Assembly (NCBI GenBank): GCA_964030475.1
Contig: CAXIPT010000001.1
Span: 3,341,249 to 3,405,248, forward strand
Source of the DNA: Tethya wilhelma
Taxonomy: Eukaryota; Porifera; Demospongiae; Tethyida; Tethyidae
Direction: 5' to 3'
DNA length: 64,000 nucleotides
How positions within the stretch are numbered: the stretch's first letter is position 1; every line of letters begins with the position of its first letter. Below the pieces are notes generated by a model. It made no database searches, was not told the DNA's origin, and saw only the letters and a list, made by a program, of their open reading frames with translations. This document shows, one piece after another, positions 52,398 through 63,897 of the stretch. The position numbers and the translations under genes were made by a program.

Positions 52398-53413
52398 TTT
52401 GCCTGGCTAGCTACACTAGGTTCAGTACCTCTTGTGTTTGATTTGTGGTCAGGATTCTGAGGAACTCAATATAAAGAAACCTGTACGTAACACAATACCA
52501 ATAGAATGTCCACATGCTGTGCATGTGTTCCTGCGGGCACATTGCAGCAATTTGTTTGGTCTTGCATCATCATAGCAACTTTTCAGGATTCCCACCCCCT
52601 ATCAGAATTTCCATTGAAAGTTGTATTAGTAGGTAGTCTCCTCCCCTTCCTAGTTGTCCCACCTACTATGCTAGTAGAAAGGGAGTGGACACCATAAAGC
52701 AAGAGTGTGATTATAACTATCATAATTATTATTCCTCCTGATCAACATGCTGGTCGTTCTTAGAGAGGGAGTGTGAAGTAAGAGTATAATAGAGCTAGGT
52801 TTTAATCTCAGCATGGAACAGTTTAGGACAAGTACCGTCTGTTGAAGTTGGACTTCGGCTTGTGCAGGAGGTGGACTATTTTGCATTGTGGCTGCTGATT
52901 TACATGTTTGCTCTTGTAATTTAACTGGCCAGACTTGCATGAGACAAGGTGAAGCAAACTCTACCTTGAGCCAGTGTCGGGAATTATACTGTCCTACACT
53001 GTCACGTGTAGCCACACATGAGGTACATGACCTGTATTACTACATCTCTCAGTACAGTCTGAGCATGAGCTAATAATCGCTGTATATTAAGTCATCTATT
53101 TGACTAAAAATTACTTATGAATCCAGAGTCCAGGACATCTGTCAGAGAACAAACTCATCTAACCCCGGCACAATCATGTATAAATCTACTCAGCTCAGTT
53201 TGAAGCTCTAGTTCACTAAAATAAAACAAAAGAAAAGTAGACAGTCACAATAGTTTGCAGGATGAATGATATGGTAGTAATGAATAATGTTACTATCATA
53301 ACACTGACACATGACGTTTAACTTACATAAGTCCCATACAAATTAGCTTGTTAAGTACAGCCAACTGGAATAGCTATTAAACTCATGTGTGATGACAGAT
53401 CAGAACTGAGACG
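52398..53413. other. Intergenic between ASNS and ZIP-3 (divergent)
   Basis: About 1 kb containing both promoters. A short cysteine-bearing frame at about 52888-53073 has no recognisable domain and I do not call it. No repeat was noted. Confidence 0.55.
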
Positions 53414-55601
53414 ATGAAGAAGTCAGTGCCAATCTATACAGTGATGATCATACTCACCTGGTCATCATCTTTGAGTGTTAATGCCATAGATATAAAACCC
53501 TTCCAGCCGTTTGCCCTGGGGATTCTAAGAGGTGAGTGAAACGGTTTGATACGGAGAGATGCCTTCTTGATTGAGAGCATCATAAGTTTGGGCAGCAGTC
53601 TACAGCTATGGTTTCAACAAGCTATGGTAATCAGTGGACCCGAAATTCTATTGTGGAATTTTTAATAGTGCCGTGTGCAAACCAACAAGAACTCCTGACT
53701 CAGCATATTAAATATAATTTATATTTCTTCCCCTTTTAATGTAGCAAGCCGTGCTGTTCCTAAGATTGATGTCTACAGTGAAGATCATGATCACGATCAT
53801 TCAAGTGTAAGCCTGGGCTCATATTTATATCTATAGCTAAAAAGATATGTTTGCATGTTCATGGTACCGGTGTGTCAAATTTTTAGCCATAGTCTCACAC
53901 ATACACACTAGTGTGCTGTGACTGAACACGTTCTGGCAGAAGAGTTCTCAAAACTTGCTGAGGAATTTCCTCTAGTTGGAGAAAACGGCACTGCGTGTGA
54001 AATTGACACACATGATCATCATATGCAGGATGATGAGGATCATGGCAATTCAACGAACTCCTGTGAAACAGTTTTTGAATTTGTACAACAACTGCTTTTG
54101 AGGATTAATCTTACAACACCATGTTGTCTTGGAAATTCATCCAACTGTGATGATGAGCCAAGTGAAAATACAAAAACTCCTTTGAAGGAAGGTATGGATA
54201 TGGTTAGAACATTATTCACAATGTGCACATGTAACACACACACTGTCACATGCATCACACAATAGCATTATTATGTACACAATCACATGGTACATTATGC
54301 ACTGCCACACATACACACATTATGAATATAGCTTATGGCTATGGATTTCTCATGATTGCCTTAATCAGTCTCTGCTCTCTTCTTGGTGTTCTGTTTGTTC
54401 CTCTTTTAAACAAAAATAACTCTTGGGGTAGAATTCTCTACCAGTACATCTTTGCTTTGATGATAGCCCTGGGTGCTTCAGCTCTATTCTGTGATGCTTT
54501 ACTACATTTGATCCCAGAGGTATACACTGTTTCTTTGTTATGTAACTATCAAAATAAACTATGCCATAGGGGGAAAAAATCCAGTGGGAAAGAGCCTGCA
54601 AGGTCCTTAAAAATTTACAAAGCAACAAAGAAGATCCTGGATTCAAATTATTATCCACATGAAAGGGAAAAAACCTGGAAGATTTTAATTATGTTATTTG
54701 TGATTTGCACTCAACTGAGCAGGTATTTGGTCTTCATAATCATGGTGATGACCACAATGATGACCACGACCATGACCATGAAGAGGATAAGACATTTCTT
54801 TGGAAGACCTGCATTGTGATTGCTGCTCTATATGCCTTCTTTGTGTTTGAGTTTATTCTCAACACTTGGAATGTTCATAGCCACCTTATTGATAGCACAG
54901 ATGATAGGAGTAGTACTCATGAAGGTGAAACCGATTCATCATATCTGCTAAAAGGAAAGAAAAATACAGAGCCAAGATATGGAGAAAGCCATGATATTGA
55001 ACCAGAGCTAACTGTAAAATCACGAAAAACTTACCCAAAACCTTTTTCAAACAAAATTCGCCAGTATTTTAGCCATATTAGACTATTCGCTTGGTTGATT
55101 CTGCTGGGAGATAGTGTTCACAATGTTGCTGATGGTCTGGCACTGGGAGCTGCAGTATCTCAGAGCCTTTCCCTGGGGATTGGAACCATGATAGCCATCA
55201 TGTTTCATGAAATCCCCCATGAAGTTGGTATGTCTGATATACTACTATGCATTCCCTGCCCCCACCTACCCACCCACCCTCTTTGACAGGGGTCTGAGAT
55301 TGTACATGTTCTCACACAATACATAGTAGTCGTGATTTCTGCTCTATTTTATAATACATAGGTGATTTTGTCATCTTGATCTCCACTGGTATGACGTGGT
55401 ATGCTGCTCTTTTTTTCAACTTTATCACTAATTTCCTTGCCATTGTTGGTTTTTTTATTGGAGTGGCTGTGAGCCAGGAGAGTACTGAAGCTAAAGAATG
55501 GATACTAGCAGCAGCTGCTGGTCTTTTCATCTATCTAGCTCTCGTTGATCTGGTAAGTCAGAGGTAGAGAGGAAATGCTGTGTACAAATTGTACCGCCCT
55601 C

Positions 55602-55640
<39 letters not shown>

Positions 55641-55799
55641 CCACCACAGCTTCCTGAGTTGACTCACTTGAAAGAAAAGGGTCGTCTACGTTGGGGATTA
55701 TTTTTCGTACTCAACATCGGTCTCTTCATTTCATTTATAGTTCTTTTGCTTATTGCTATCTATGAGGAGGAACTTAATGAATTATTGGACAAAAAATAA
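53414..55799 (+). CDS. ZIP-3: LIV-1-type zinc transporter, third tandem copy
   Basis: ATG 53414 begins a signal peptide (MKKSVPIYTVMIILTWSS). Exon 2 (about 53746-53808) carries a short His/Asp stretch (EDHDHDHSS). Then come CAVTEHVLAEEF, TTPCCLG, the helix exon SLCSLLGVLFVPLLN, a loop with HNHGDDHNDDHDHDHEED, the pore signatures HNVADGLALGAA and HEIPHEVGD (55.1-55.4 kb) and the last exon LPELTHLKEKG to the TAA at 55799. HNV replaces the HNF of the other copies. Exon borders match copies 1 and 2, so the array arose by duplication of the whole gene. The final intron contains (CA)n at 55603-55639. Confidence 0.94.
53668..53681 (-). promoter_or_regulatory. Putative metal response element in ZIP-3 intron 1
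   Basis: On the minus strand it reads TTTGCACACGGCAC, matching the elements of ZIP-1 and ZIP-2 in sequence and position (about 65 bp before exon 2). Confidence 0.6.
55603..55639. repeat. (CA)n microsatellite, ZIP-3 final intron
   Basis: An AC run before the acceptor of the last exon, the same intron position as in ZIP-1 and ZIP-2. Confidence 0.95.
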
Positions 55800-55901
55800 A
55801 ATTGGTGTGTTTAGTTTGTGTACAGGTCACTTAGGAGGTTTGCTTTTGTGTGAAAGTTTTAATAATCATATTATGCATAATAGCTTAGTATTAAGTGTTG
55901 T

Positions 55902-56862
55902 TCAAATAACTATCTCTTTGAATTGGTAATCTACTTCTACTTGTCTTACACAAAAACCACATTTTTTTAAACGATTTCTGTTCTCATTTGCTTGTCCCTC
56001 ATTCTCTTTGTAGTACTCGATTGTGTATGCAATGATTACAGTTACACTAACAGTTAAATGCTTGAGTGTTTGGATGATCCGTTGTGTGCAATCTTTGCAA
56101 GGCATGATCCATGAGTAAAGTATAATCTGTTGATATCGATGCTCATTTCTGAGGGTGTACAAGTACATGAAGTTGTTAGAGTGGTCCAAGATTTTGACCT
56201 CTGAGTGAACATGGTTGTGATAGTTCTCAACAGCAGCTGGTCGAGCAGCTATGTAATTCTGGGGAGATGTTTCTGGTATGATTTCAGGCCAAGTATGATC
56301 GCCATTTGGCACGGGTGGTTCAAATTTTACATCTTGAAGCCTTTGATCATGAGAAACCAGGACAAGAACAGCAAATTGATATGTACCTAGCTTACGAATC
56401 CTTTCAAACTTGGGTATTACTTGTTTCGTAATGAATTGGTCAAAATTAGAATCTAGCTGAACACTAGTTCGGTGCTCTTCTAGTTCAACAACATAATCTA
56501 AATCTGGAGAGTTCTTAAACTTTGTTTCAAAATGAGTGCTTCCACTGCCAGTAGCCGCTTCAATATCACCATCAGACACTTTATTTGACTTGGAACACAA
56601 ACACTTGACCACTACTCCCACTATGATTGCCACCACCACCACCACCACCACTAGCACCACAACAATGGAGATGCAATGTTTTGTGTGTGCAGAGCTCTGT
56701 CGGCATTAGCTCACTGGTCACCCATCTTTGGTGAGACTCAGTATCTTCCTGAGCTGGTGTTTCCGTTTGTGAAGCTCTTCCAAAACAACCAATTGCCACT
56801 ACCACCACCACCACCACCACCACCACCACTAGCACCATTAGTGCCACAATGAGTACATTCAT
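55902..56862 (-). CDS. Membrane-anchored cytidine-deaminase-fold protein
   Basis: The 3' open frame (55902-56660) encodes about 250 residues: a valine-rich helix (VVVVVVVAIIVGVVVKCLC), a linker, then a globular domain with a beta strand FAVLVLVSHD, a zinc signature HSE (56.19 kb), and 32 residues later PCKDC in LYSWIMPCKDCTQRI (56.1 kb). HxE with PCxxC is the catalytic motif of the cytidine deaminase superfamily: His and two Cys bind zinc and Glu shuttles the proton. The SW-x-x-PC context recalls AID/APOBEC enzymes. No in-frame ATG precedes the frame. An ATG at 56862 opens another frame with its own poly-Val helix (MNVLIVALMVLVVV), so the start is joined by splicing or hidden by an error in the GTG repeats. 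Substrate unknown: nucleoside, RNA or DNA. The topology, anchor then domain, suggests a type II or signal-anchor protein. Confidence 0.7.
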
Positions 56863-57042
56863 GACTATGGTCTACTTAACTCCTGCTTGAAGCTACTATA
56901 ATTATAGTTGTTAGTTTGAAGAAAAGCAAAGAAAATGTAGAGATTCTTGATATTTATAATTAATATAGTGTTCTATTATTAGAAAATGCAATCATGCAAT
57001 CCTGATAATGCAAATGTTACTAAAGCACAGTATTCCCAAGAA

Positions 57043-58048
57043 CAGTCTACACTAAGACCCCAAGTTTATCGAACAAATGGAAGCGTGTCATACAAGTGGA
57101 ATGTGTAGTACAGATTTGTCATAATCTGCAGTTGTGACACGTTGTGGTTAATGAATATGATTACTCCATGAGGCTCTGTGGTCATTAATATTCATACCTT
57201 GTACTATTGCGCAGCGCCCTCTAGTACTTACGTAAACTGACAGTTTTTGATGAGCAAAGTCGCTTCTTTTCCAGTTTTCCATGCTTGGTATCTTCAACAC
57301 GCAAGGATTATTTCATTCCAGATTCAAGGTACGTATAGTGCTAGTACTATAGAATGGAGATCTAAATTCTGTAGAGACAGGGATATCTATTACTGATTTG
57401 ATCAAAATTCAAAGTGAATGAATATCATTAATTTTTGGGGAAGTTCTGAAACATGCCCAGCAAAGATGGCAGCTATTGAATGCCAGCCAAGCGCTAGCAG
57501 TCTATTTCTTTACAGTCTATTAGAGCAAGTGTAGAGCTACATGAAAGTGCTGACTAGAAGTCTGTGGACCCTTCCTAGGCTGTGTGAGTGCTTGGTTAAT
57601 ACAGCAATTATTTCTGATTTTGTACAAGCTGTATTTTACTCATACTTTAGTTGCAACTCTTCTGCACTTAGCTGACCATAGTCCAAGATGTACATAGTCT
57701 AAAAATGTATAGCTTGAGCTTCATATGTGTCTATTACTGATTTGATCAAAATTCAAAGTTCTCTTCTCCATGCCAAGGTAGCTAGCTACATAAGTGTACT
57801 TTACATTTTCATATGACTTACCTTGCTAAAACTTGGGATCAATCGAAAGCGCTTGGCCTTCTCTACTCAAAAATCATACTGGTTTTAACTGGACTAGTCC
57901 TGAACACGAGTTATAGCTGGTAGAAATAACAGCTAATTTACAACTAGCCACGTGTAGTATGAATCTCATTATCTCCCATATGCTCCATACAAACCCCAAA
58001 TGTTCGATAAATAGTATGTACTTCCGGGGGTCTTAGTGTAGACTGAGA
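57043..58048. mobile_element. About 1-kb element with imperfect terminal inverted repeats
   Basis: The left end agtctacactaagacccc and, after a few bases, tttatcgaaca match the right end read in reverse (agtctacactaagaccccc...tttatcgaaca). Inside, ctattactgatttgatcaaa is repeated directly at about 57389 and 57731. No transposase frame was seen. Confidence 0.7.
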
Positions 58049-58227
58049 ACACAATGTGTCAACAAAGCAAAATTTCACAATAATATTATGAATTAGCTTG
58101 CAAATTAAAATTTTATCAACACAATACCACTGTAACATGAATATGGTTCACCTTGTGTGGAAACATTCATTTAATGTACAAGTGTCAACCTAGCAATAAC
58201 AAAGGTAACAAAGGTAGCTAGCTAGCC

Positions 58228-58241
58228 ACACACACACACAC

Positions 58242-58272
<31 letters not shown>

Positions 58273-58330
58273 TGCACACATGCACACGCACACACACACA
58301 CACACACATACACATACACATACACACACA
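58228..58330. repeat. (CA)n compound microsatellite
   Basis: AC runs interrupted by GCAC and ATAC units, just past the 3' end of the LOTUS/Tudor gene. Confidence 0.93.
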
Positions 58331-58344
58331 CTACAACAATATCA

Positions 58345-60595
58345 CTAAACAATGTCATACACTGCTTGCAATCTCTTCCAAGGACTGGTCTGCTTGTCCC
58401 TACTGTTGGATGCTAGGCAGTGGTGGCTACAAGTCTCTTCCTCTTCCAAACCCAACTCTTCAGTCCAACAGCTGGAACTATCACTTTCTATTCCACTGCA
58501 CTCTGATCCTTGCGATGCATAATCAAAATGAATGCCTTCCTCCACAAGTGTTTGAACCACATCTTGTAATCCAAAGGGGTCGAAGTACAAACCAATTGTG
58601 CCCATAGTCTGTTGCTGTTCTGGTGAGGTTTTCTTTATGATTTTTGCATACACCTACATGAGTGAACAATTAAACATAATTTTTTTATCCATTGTGGTTT
58701 TGTATGTGGGTGTACCATTTTATGATACAGATGTCTCCATAGCAACTGCACATCCAATGGGTACCAACTGTCACCATTACAGTGCGTGGATACAATGCCA
58801 TGTAGAGAGCATGGAATGGCCAAAGGGGGTACTGATTGGATACTAGCAGCAGAAGGAAGTGTAAAGATGTGATCCTGGGGTACAACCCTTTTCTCGCCGG
58901 TGTCAACATAAAGAACACTCACCTAGATGTACACACAACATGTTAGGTGGTACTGACATAAACACTACTGTTATAGTTGTGTACTTGTTTGTGAACTGCA
59001 CACGTCCGTTTTTCTTCTATTCTTGCTCTCATGAAGGTATCAGAGTCTCTTACACAACAAAAGTTTCCAACTTGGCACTATTTGTAGGATTGCCATACAC
59101 ACGTGAACATAAAACTATATCGACATTGATGTGTGACATGCAATACATACTTCGTTTATTCTTGTAGGATTACTGCAAGAAATCATGTTTGATAATCTTG
59201 TCAGTTTAGACTCAGAATCTTGCGTAAGCTGTATCCACAGATTATCTGGAGAATTCACCTATGCAATTGTTTAGTGATAGAACAATACATACATACTCAT
59301 GATTGATCATAGACAATCAATCATGTACTCACTTGTGACACAGTTACAGGCAATAGTCCGTGTTTATTGAGCTCTGTCTGTGAACACTCCAACGATGTTT
59401 GCTCATCATTGCAGTGACTATCCCTACCATTGCAGACTGAACCAACAGTGGTGATGGTAGTTGTAATAGGGTTATTCAAGAGATCATCATCCCATTCAAA
59501 TGAATCAAGAGAATCACACTCACTAAGAACCAAGTCACTCACTAACCGGCTCTGAGGTGTTAAATTGTGATGTTCTGAACTAGGTAAGTTAGTAGAATCC
59601 ACAGCTATAGCCGATTTCAAATGTTTTGGTGGTTTAATACTTTTTTGTTGTTTTACTGCTTCTTGTAGTTTCAACTGGATCTCTTTTTTGCTTCTAAAAC
59701 CAGTAGAGTTTGGACTTTTCTGAGGCATTCTTTCAGCTGCAGGCATCATGGAGAACTTGTAGCCACAGAATTCAGACTTGTTTAATTGACTAATGACACA
59801 TTTGGCTTTCTCGATACTTGAAAAACGAACAAACCTGTGACAGTAAGCAAGCATGTGGAGAACAAAGAGGAAACAAAAGAAAAACTTACGCCGATGACTT
59901 TTTGGTATAAACTACTTCAACAGGATCAGCAACTTTTGACACAAACTCGGACAATATCTTCGACTAAAAAATCCATCAAAAATCCACCAAAATCTCAAGC
60001 TTGAGGGGTATTAATATTTCTTATCACTTACCATGGGTTTTGAGTCACAAGAGCTGCTAGTATTCTTTGAAGCTGAGTCAGACCAGGACACATAAACAGT
60101 GACCAATCCTCTAGCATTGTATACTAATTGTCTTTTATTACTCCTGCTTACAGTCTGTTTACCATTCATAGATGCAATTGGAGATGAAGGAGTTGAAGAA
60201 GGTCTATTGTCTGGTTCATTTTTTAGCAATTGAGTACCAGAATGAGATACATTACCTACAAAAATGTTCAGGTTCACCAAATTAGAAACACCAAATTAGA
60301 AACACAAACTGTAAGTATAAATCTTTAGATTGGTTTGCAATGAGTTTCAGTTGTCTAGCACCCATATCTGAAACTTAACCTTGTGCTTTGATGACCCAGG
60401 ATGGCATAAATGTGTTATAATCACCAATTCCATAGAGTCGGTAGTCTCCATCTTTCTGTGAGAATTCAAACCGAACAACTCCTGGCATAGCTTTCAGAAG
60501 TGCAACTGCCGAGTCGTACCCTAACTTTCTCCAGGGAAAACGTTCCCCTGTACAAAAAATTATCAGCAATTTCTCTCTCTCTCTCTCTCTCTCAT

Positions 60596-60648
<53 letters not shown>

Positions 60649-60659
60649 NNNNNNNNNNN

Positions 60660-60737
<78 letters not shown>

Positions 60738-60864
60738 TCTTACCAACAAGATTTGCATAATCTCGATTAAACTTTTGTAATGGAACACCTTTCACACTGG
60801 ACAATAGCACAGCACGTACCATCTTGCGAACTATATCAGGTACTTCTGAGCTTTCGGCTTCCAT
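58345..60864 (-). CDS. LOTUS and Tudor domain protein (TDRD5/TDRD7-like)
   Basis: ATG 60864 opens a LOTUS (OST-HTH) domain split over two exons: IVRKMVRAVLLSSVKGVPLQ and WRKLGYDSAVALLKAMPGVV (60.5 kb). LOTUS domains bind RNA or the Vasa helicase. Central exons hold FEFSQKDGDYRLYGI, then an RRM-like stretch (VTVYVSWSDSA at 60.1 kb; VRFSSIEKAKCVISQLNKSE at 59.8 kb) and a Ser/Thr-rich linker. The C-terminal exons form an extended Tudor domain: NLWIQLTQDSESKLTRLSNM (59.2 kb), MRARIEEKRTCAVHKQ (59.03 kb), VSVLYVDTGEKRVVPQD (58.9 kb) and AIPCSLHGIVS (58.83 kb), ending in an acidic tail at the stop 58345. Such proteins assemble germ granules and support piRNA silencing. An N run lies in intron 1. 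The middle RRM reading is tentative. Confidence 0.82.
60576..60734. repeat. (CT)n and (CA)n tracts with an N run
   Basis: A CT tract to about 60606 is followed by CA arrays on both sides of about ten undetermined bases (near 60649-60659), which mark an assembly gap in intron 1 of the LOTUS/Tudor gene. Confidence 0.95.
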
Positions 60865-61317
60865 GTTGTTCCGAGTCCATACACGTGTACTACGTATACT
60901 TTCCGTTCATGTCACGTCCGCATACGGCATTCTGGATGCTACACGCATGCGCAAATGAGCACCTGTACAGCAGTTGCATGCTGCAGCAGTGTTGATGTAA
61001 TTTTCAATAATAATCTGTAAACTGAACACCAAAGACAGAAAAGGAAAGTGTATGCATTATGTCAAATACAAGTTTGTTTCTGTTTTTAATTCTAAATAGG
61101 CTAAGACATACAGGTACAGATACACAAATAATTATAATTATTAATGTCGGATTTAACACGAGGAAAATGAAAGTTTACAAAATATTAATACATACAAAGT
61201 TTTGCACCTAACAGACCCAGCTACAGAAGATATACATAAAATCTAGTATAAAATGGCAGTTCAATAGCATAAGGATGGTCCATTTGATATGCACAGATAC
61301 TGTAGTGGCACTGGAAC
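60865..61317. other. Intergenic between collagen and LOTUS/Tudor genes
   Basis: Both genes run on the minus strand, so this holds the collagen 3' end and the LOTUS/Tudor promoter. Nothing further is recognised. Confidence 0.55.
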
Positions 61318-62914
61318 TTAGGCGAAGCAAACTTCGCCCAGCTTGATGATTCCCATGTTGTTGCTAGTTTCGAGATGTGCAAATGGTAGCCTTGCAGGAA
61401 CATTAGTGCTAACTGACACAACATCATCCTTCATCTGTTAGTGTGAGAGAGTGAGTCAGTGAGTGCAAAAAGTTTTTGTTAGTGACATGCCAGAGAACTG
61501 TGCATAATATGCATATGCAGATGTGCAGGCCTGAATGAATCATTGAACAAAGAGACAACCTTAAGCTAGTGCATTGATTGATAGCATACCTTCTCAACAT
61601 ACACTTCCTGGAGAATGCTGGATTGTGAATCTGTCACTGAGATTTCTACACCATTCCATCCAATAGCACGACTAGCTGAATCTCCTTCGATGGTGATTTT
61701 CTGTGTTGCCATTGAGCTTATAGAAGCTAACGAATGAAGTTGGAAGCGACCTGATCCCTTCTTGCCATACTGGAACATTGACTTTGTGTCCTAGTTAGTA
61801 TATAAGTAAGCAATGCCGATGAAAATTTGAAACTCTATTATAGTGACATATCGCACAAACCGATTCTTCTGTGGTTGGCTGGATGCATGTGAACCATTCT
61901 TTATCACTGATCTTCTTGCAAGTGACAGCAATTGAATCTTTGTTGGAACCACCATTTGGATCAATGTAGTAGGCCTTATCTGAAAGAGTATTGAAGTTTT
62001 ATACATAATATAGTCAGGAACAAATTAGACACTAAGGGACATTTACACACCTTCCATCACAGTGCGCTCTTGAGCAAGATCTCTGCATGACATAGCTGGA
62101 TTATCGAAGGTTCCGTACGTGGCTGATGGATCACTTGATAGACCCATATACTTCTGGTGGGTAGCTGAAACTTGGCAGCCTTGACAGTAGCCAGGGGGAC
62201 CCTGCATCACACATCTCAATTAGTAAATGTTTACAAATTTAATAATTAATGGGTTGATTTACAGGAGGTCCGGCGGCTCCTCTTGGACCAGGATGTCCCT
62301 TCTCTCCATCACGTCCATCACTACCAGACTGTCCAGCTGGTCCAGGTGGACCGTTTGCTCCAGGAATACCAGCCTCTCCGGATGGACCAGTATTTCCTCT
62401 TTGTCCCTAAAGTAATATACAATTGATTAATTAAAAGAGCAAAAAAATAGTAAATATTGTCTTACAGATGGTCCAGGGGGTCCAGAAGGTCCAGTTGATC
62501 CACGTTGGCCTGCTGGTCCAGTGTTTCCTGGGGGTCCTGGGTTTCCTGGACGACCGGTGAATCCCTTGTCTCCCTTCTCACCTGCATTAAACAACAAATA
62601 CACTGGTAACTGTTATTCAATAATAAATATATTTAAAAATACCCTGAAGTCCACGAGCTCCATCACTTCCTTGTTCTCCTTGGCTACCCTTGATTCCACG
62701 CTCTCCTCGACGTCCTTCAGGACCAGCTGGTCCAGCATCTCCTTTAGTTCCTGCAGCACCAGGCACTCCAGGGGCACCAGGAGCACCAGTAAATCCCTAA
62801 ATACATACAATTAAAGAAGTATAATTATAATCTTTATGTAAGTGTTCTGTTGTGAACTTACTGGTTGTCCAGGAGGTCCAGCAGGTCCAGAGCTTCCTGC
62901 GGCACCTGGATCTC
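61318..62914 (-). CDS. Fibrillar collagen, 3' part (triple helix end and COLFI propeptide)
   Basis: An extracellular matrix protein. The visible 5' exons (62.9 to 62.2 kb) encode uninterrupted Gly-X-Y repeats such as GPPGPAGQSGSDGRDGEKG. The downstream exons form a fibrillar collagen C-propeptide (COLFI): SCRDLAQERTVMEG, KAYYIDPNGGSNKDSIAVTC (human chains have CRDL and YWIDPNQGC here), FQYGKKGSGRFQLHSLAS, and the C-terminal IIKLGEVCFA followed by TAA at 61318. Propeptide cysteines direct trimer assembly. About seven exons are present. The N-terminal exons are absent: upstream of 62914 comes an intron, a (TG)n, an N at about 62992, and then unrelated hedge-gene sequence. Confidence 0.9.
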
Positions 62915-62945
62915 CCTGTTTATTGTGGTGTGGTGGTGGTATTGG

Positions 62946-62948
<3 letters not shown>

Positions 62949-62991
<43 letters not shown>

Positions 62992-62992
62992 N

Positions 62993-63055
<63 letters not shown>
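62949..63055. repeat. (TG)n, single N, (TC)n: assembly join
   Basis: A TG run of about 42 bp ends in one N at about 62992, followed by a TC run of about 60 bp. The sequence to the left belongs to a collagen intron and that to the right to a hedge-gene intron, so this looks like a gap-closed join. Confidence 0.85.
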
Positions 63056-63059
<4 letters not shown>

Positions 63060-63854
63060 AGGTCGATCTGTGAGAATAACCGTACGACGAAGAAGAATCT
63101 CTTTGCTGCTCAAGCTGGCTGTCCAAGCTGGATTTGACTGGGTGGTCTATGCTTCTCTTGACTACGTTCGACTGAGTGTCATACCAGATGGTGAGCAATC
63201 TTAGCTAATAGCAGTAGCACATCAAACCTGTATGCATGATGTTTGTGACCAAATACAAAGTGAGATAAATGTCGGCGTGCACTGATTAAAGCTTTCTTGT
63301 TGTCTCGTTGTTTTCACTCTTACCTCTGTGATCCAGCCACATGTGTATATCTCCTGTGTACATACAGCACACACACACACACTCACTCATTGCAAAACAT
63401 GGAGTCTGTTTGATTCCAAATATTGACTCTCAATCGTGGAGTAAACACCCTGTATGTTGAGCCCACACATGGGTGCTTTGAAGAAGACCGTACCTACACG
63501 GTGACACATGTAGATTAGGTGTACGGACTGGGTGGATGCTTTGGCAATATAAGGAGATATAAGCTTGAGTAAAGGATTAAAATTTGAATATTTGGAGTGG
63601 ATGATCATTTTTATCCATCACATCCAGTCTTGTGGTACATGGGGTACACTTGACAGATGTCCCTTAGCTGTGTGTACTATTGTATGCAGGGGAAGTGGTT
63701 GCTAGGTTACAATGATCTGTTATCAAGCAGAAACCTTCAACATGATTCTATTGGGACCGATGTTTTAGTGTATATTATGCATTTTATTGTTGTGTAGTAA
63801 TAATGATGTTGTGTCCTCTGTTGAGAGTTGGATGTAAATGATATTAGCCATGGA

Positions 63855-63897
<43 letters not shown>

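Larger units (their letters stand above)
56863..58344. other. Intergenic region with one inverted-repeat element
   Basis: Contains the element at 57043-58048 and an irregular (CA)n at 58228-58330. No other exon is recognised. Confidence 0.6.

Noticed and set aside
52671..53073. Short cysteine-bearing frames between ASNS and ZIP-3
   Set aside because: No family pattern, no signal peptide and overlapping frames on both strands.
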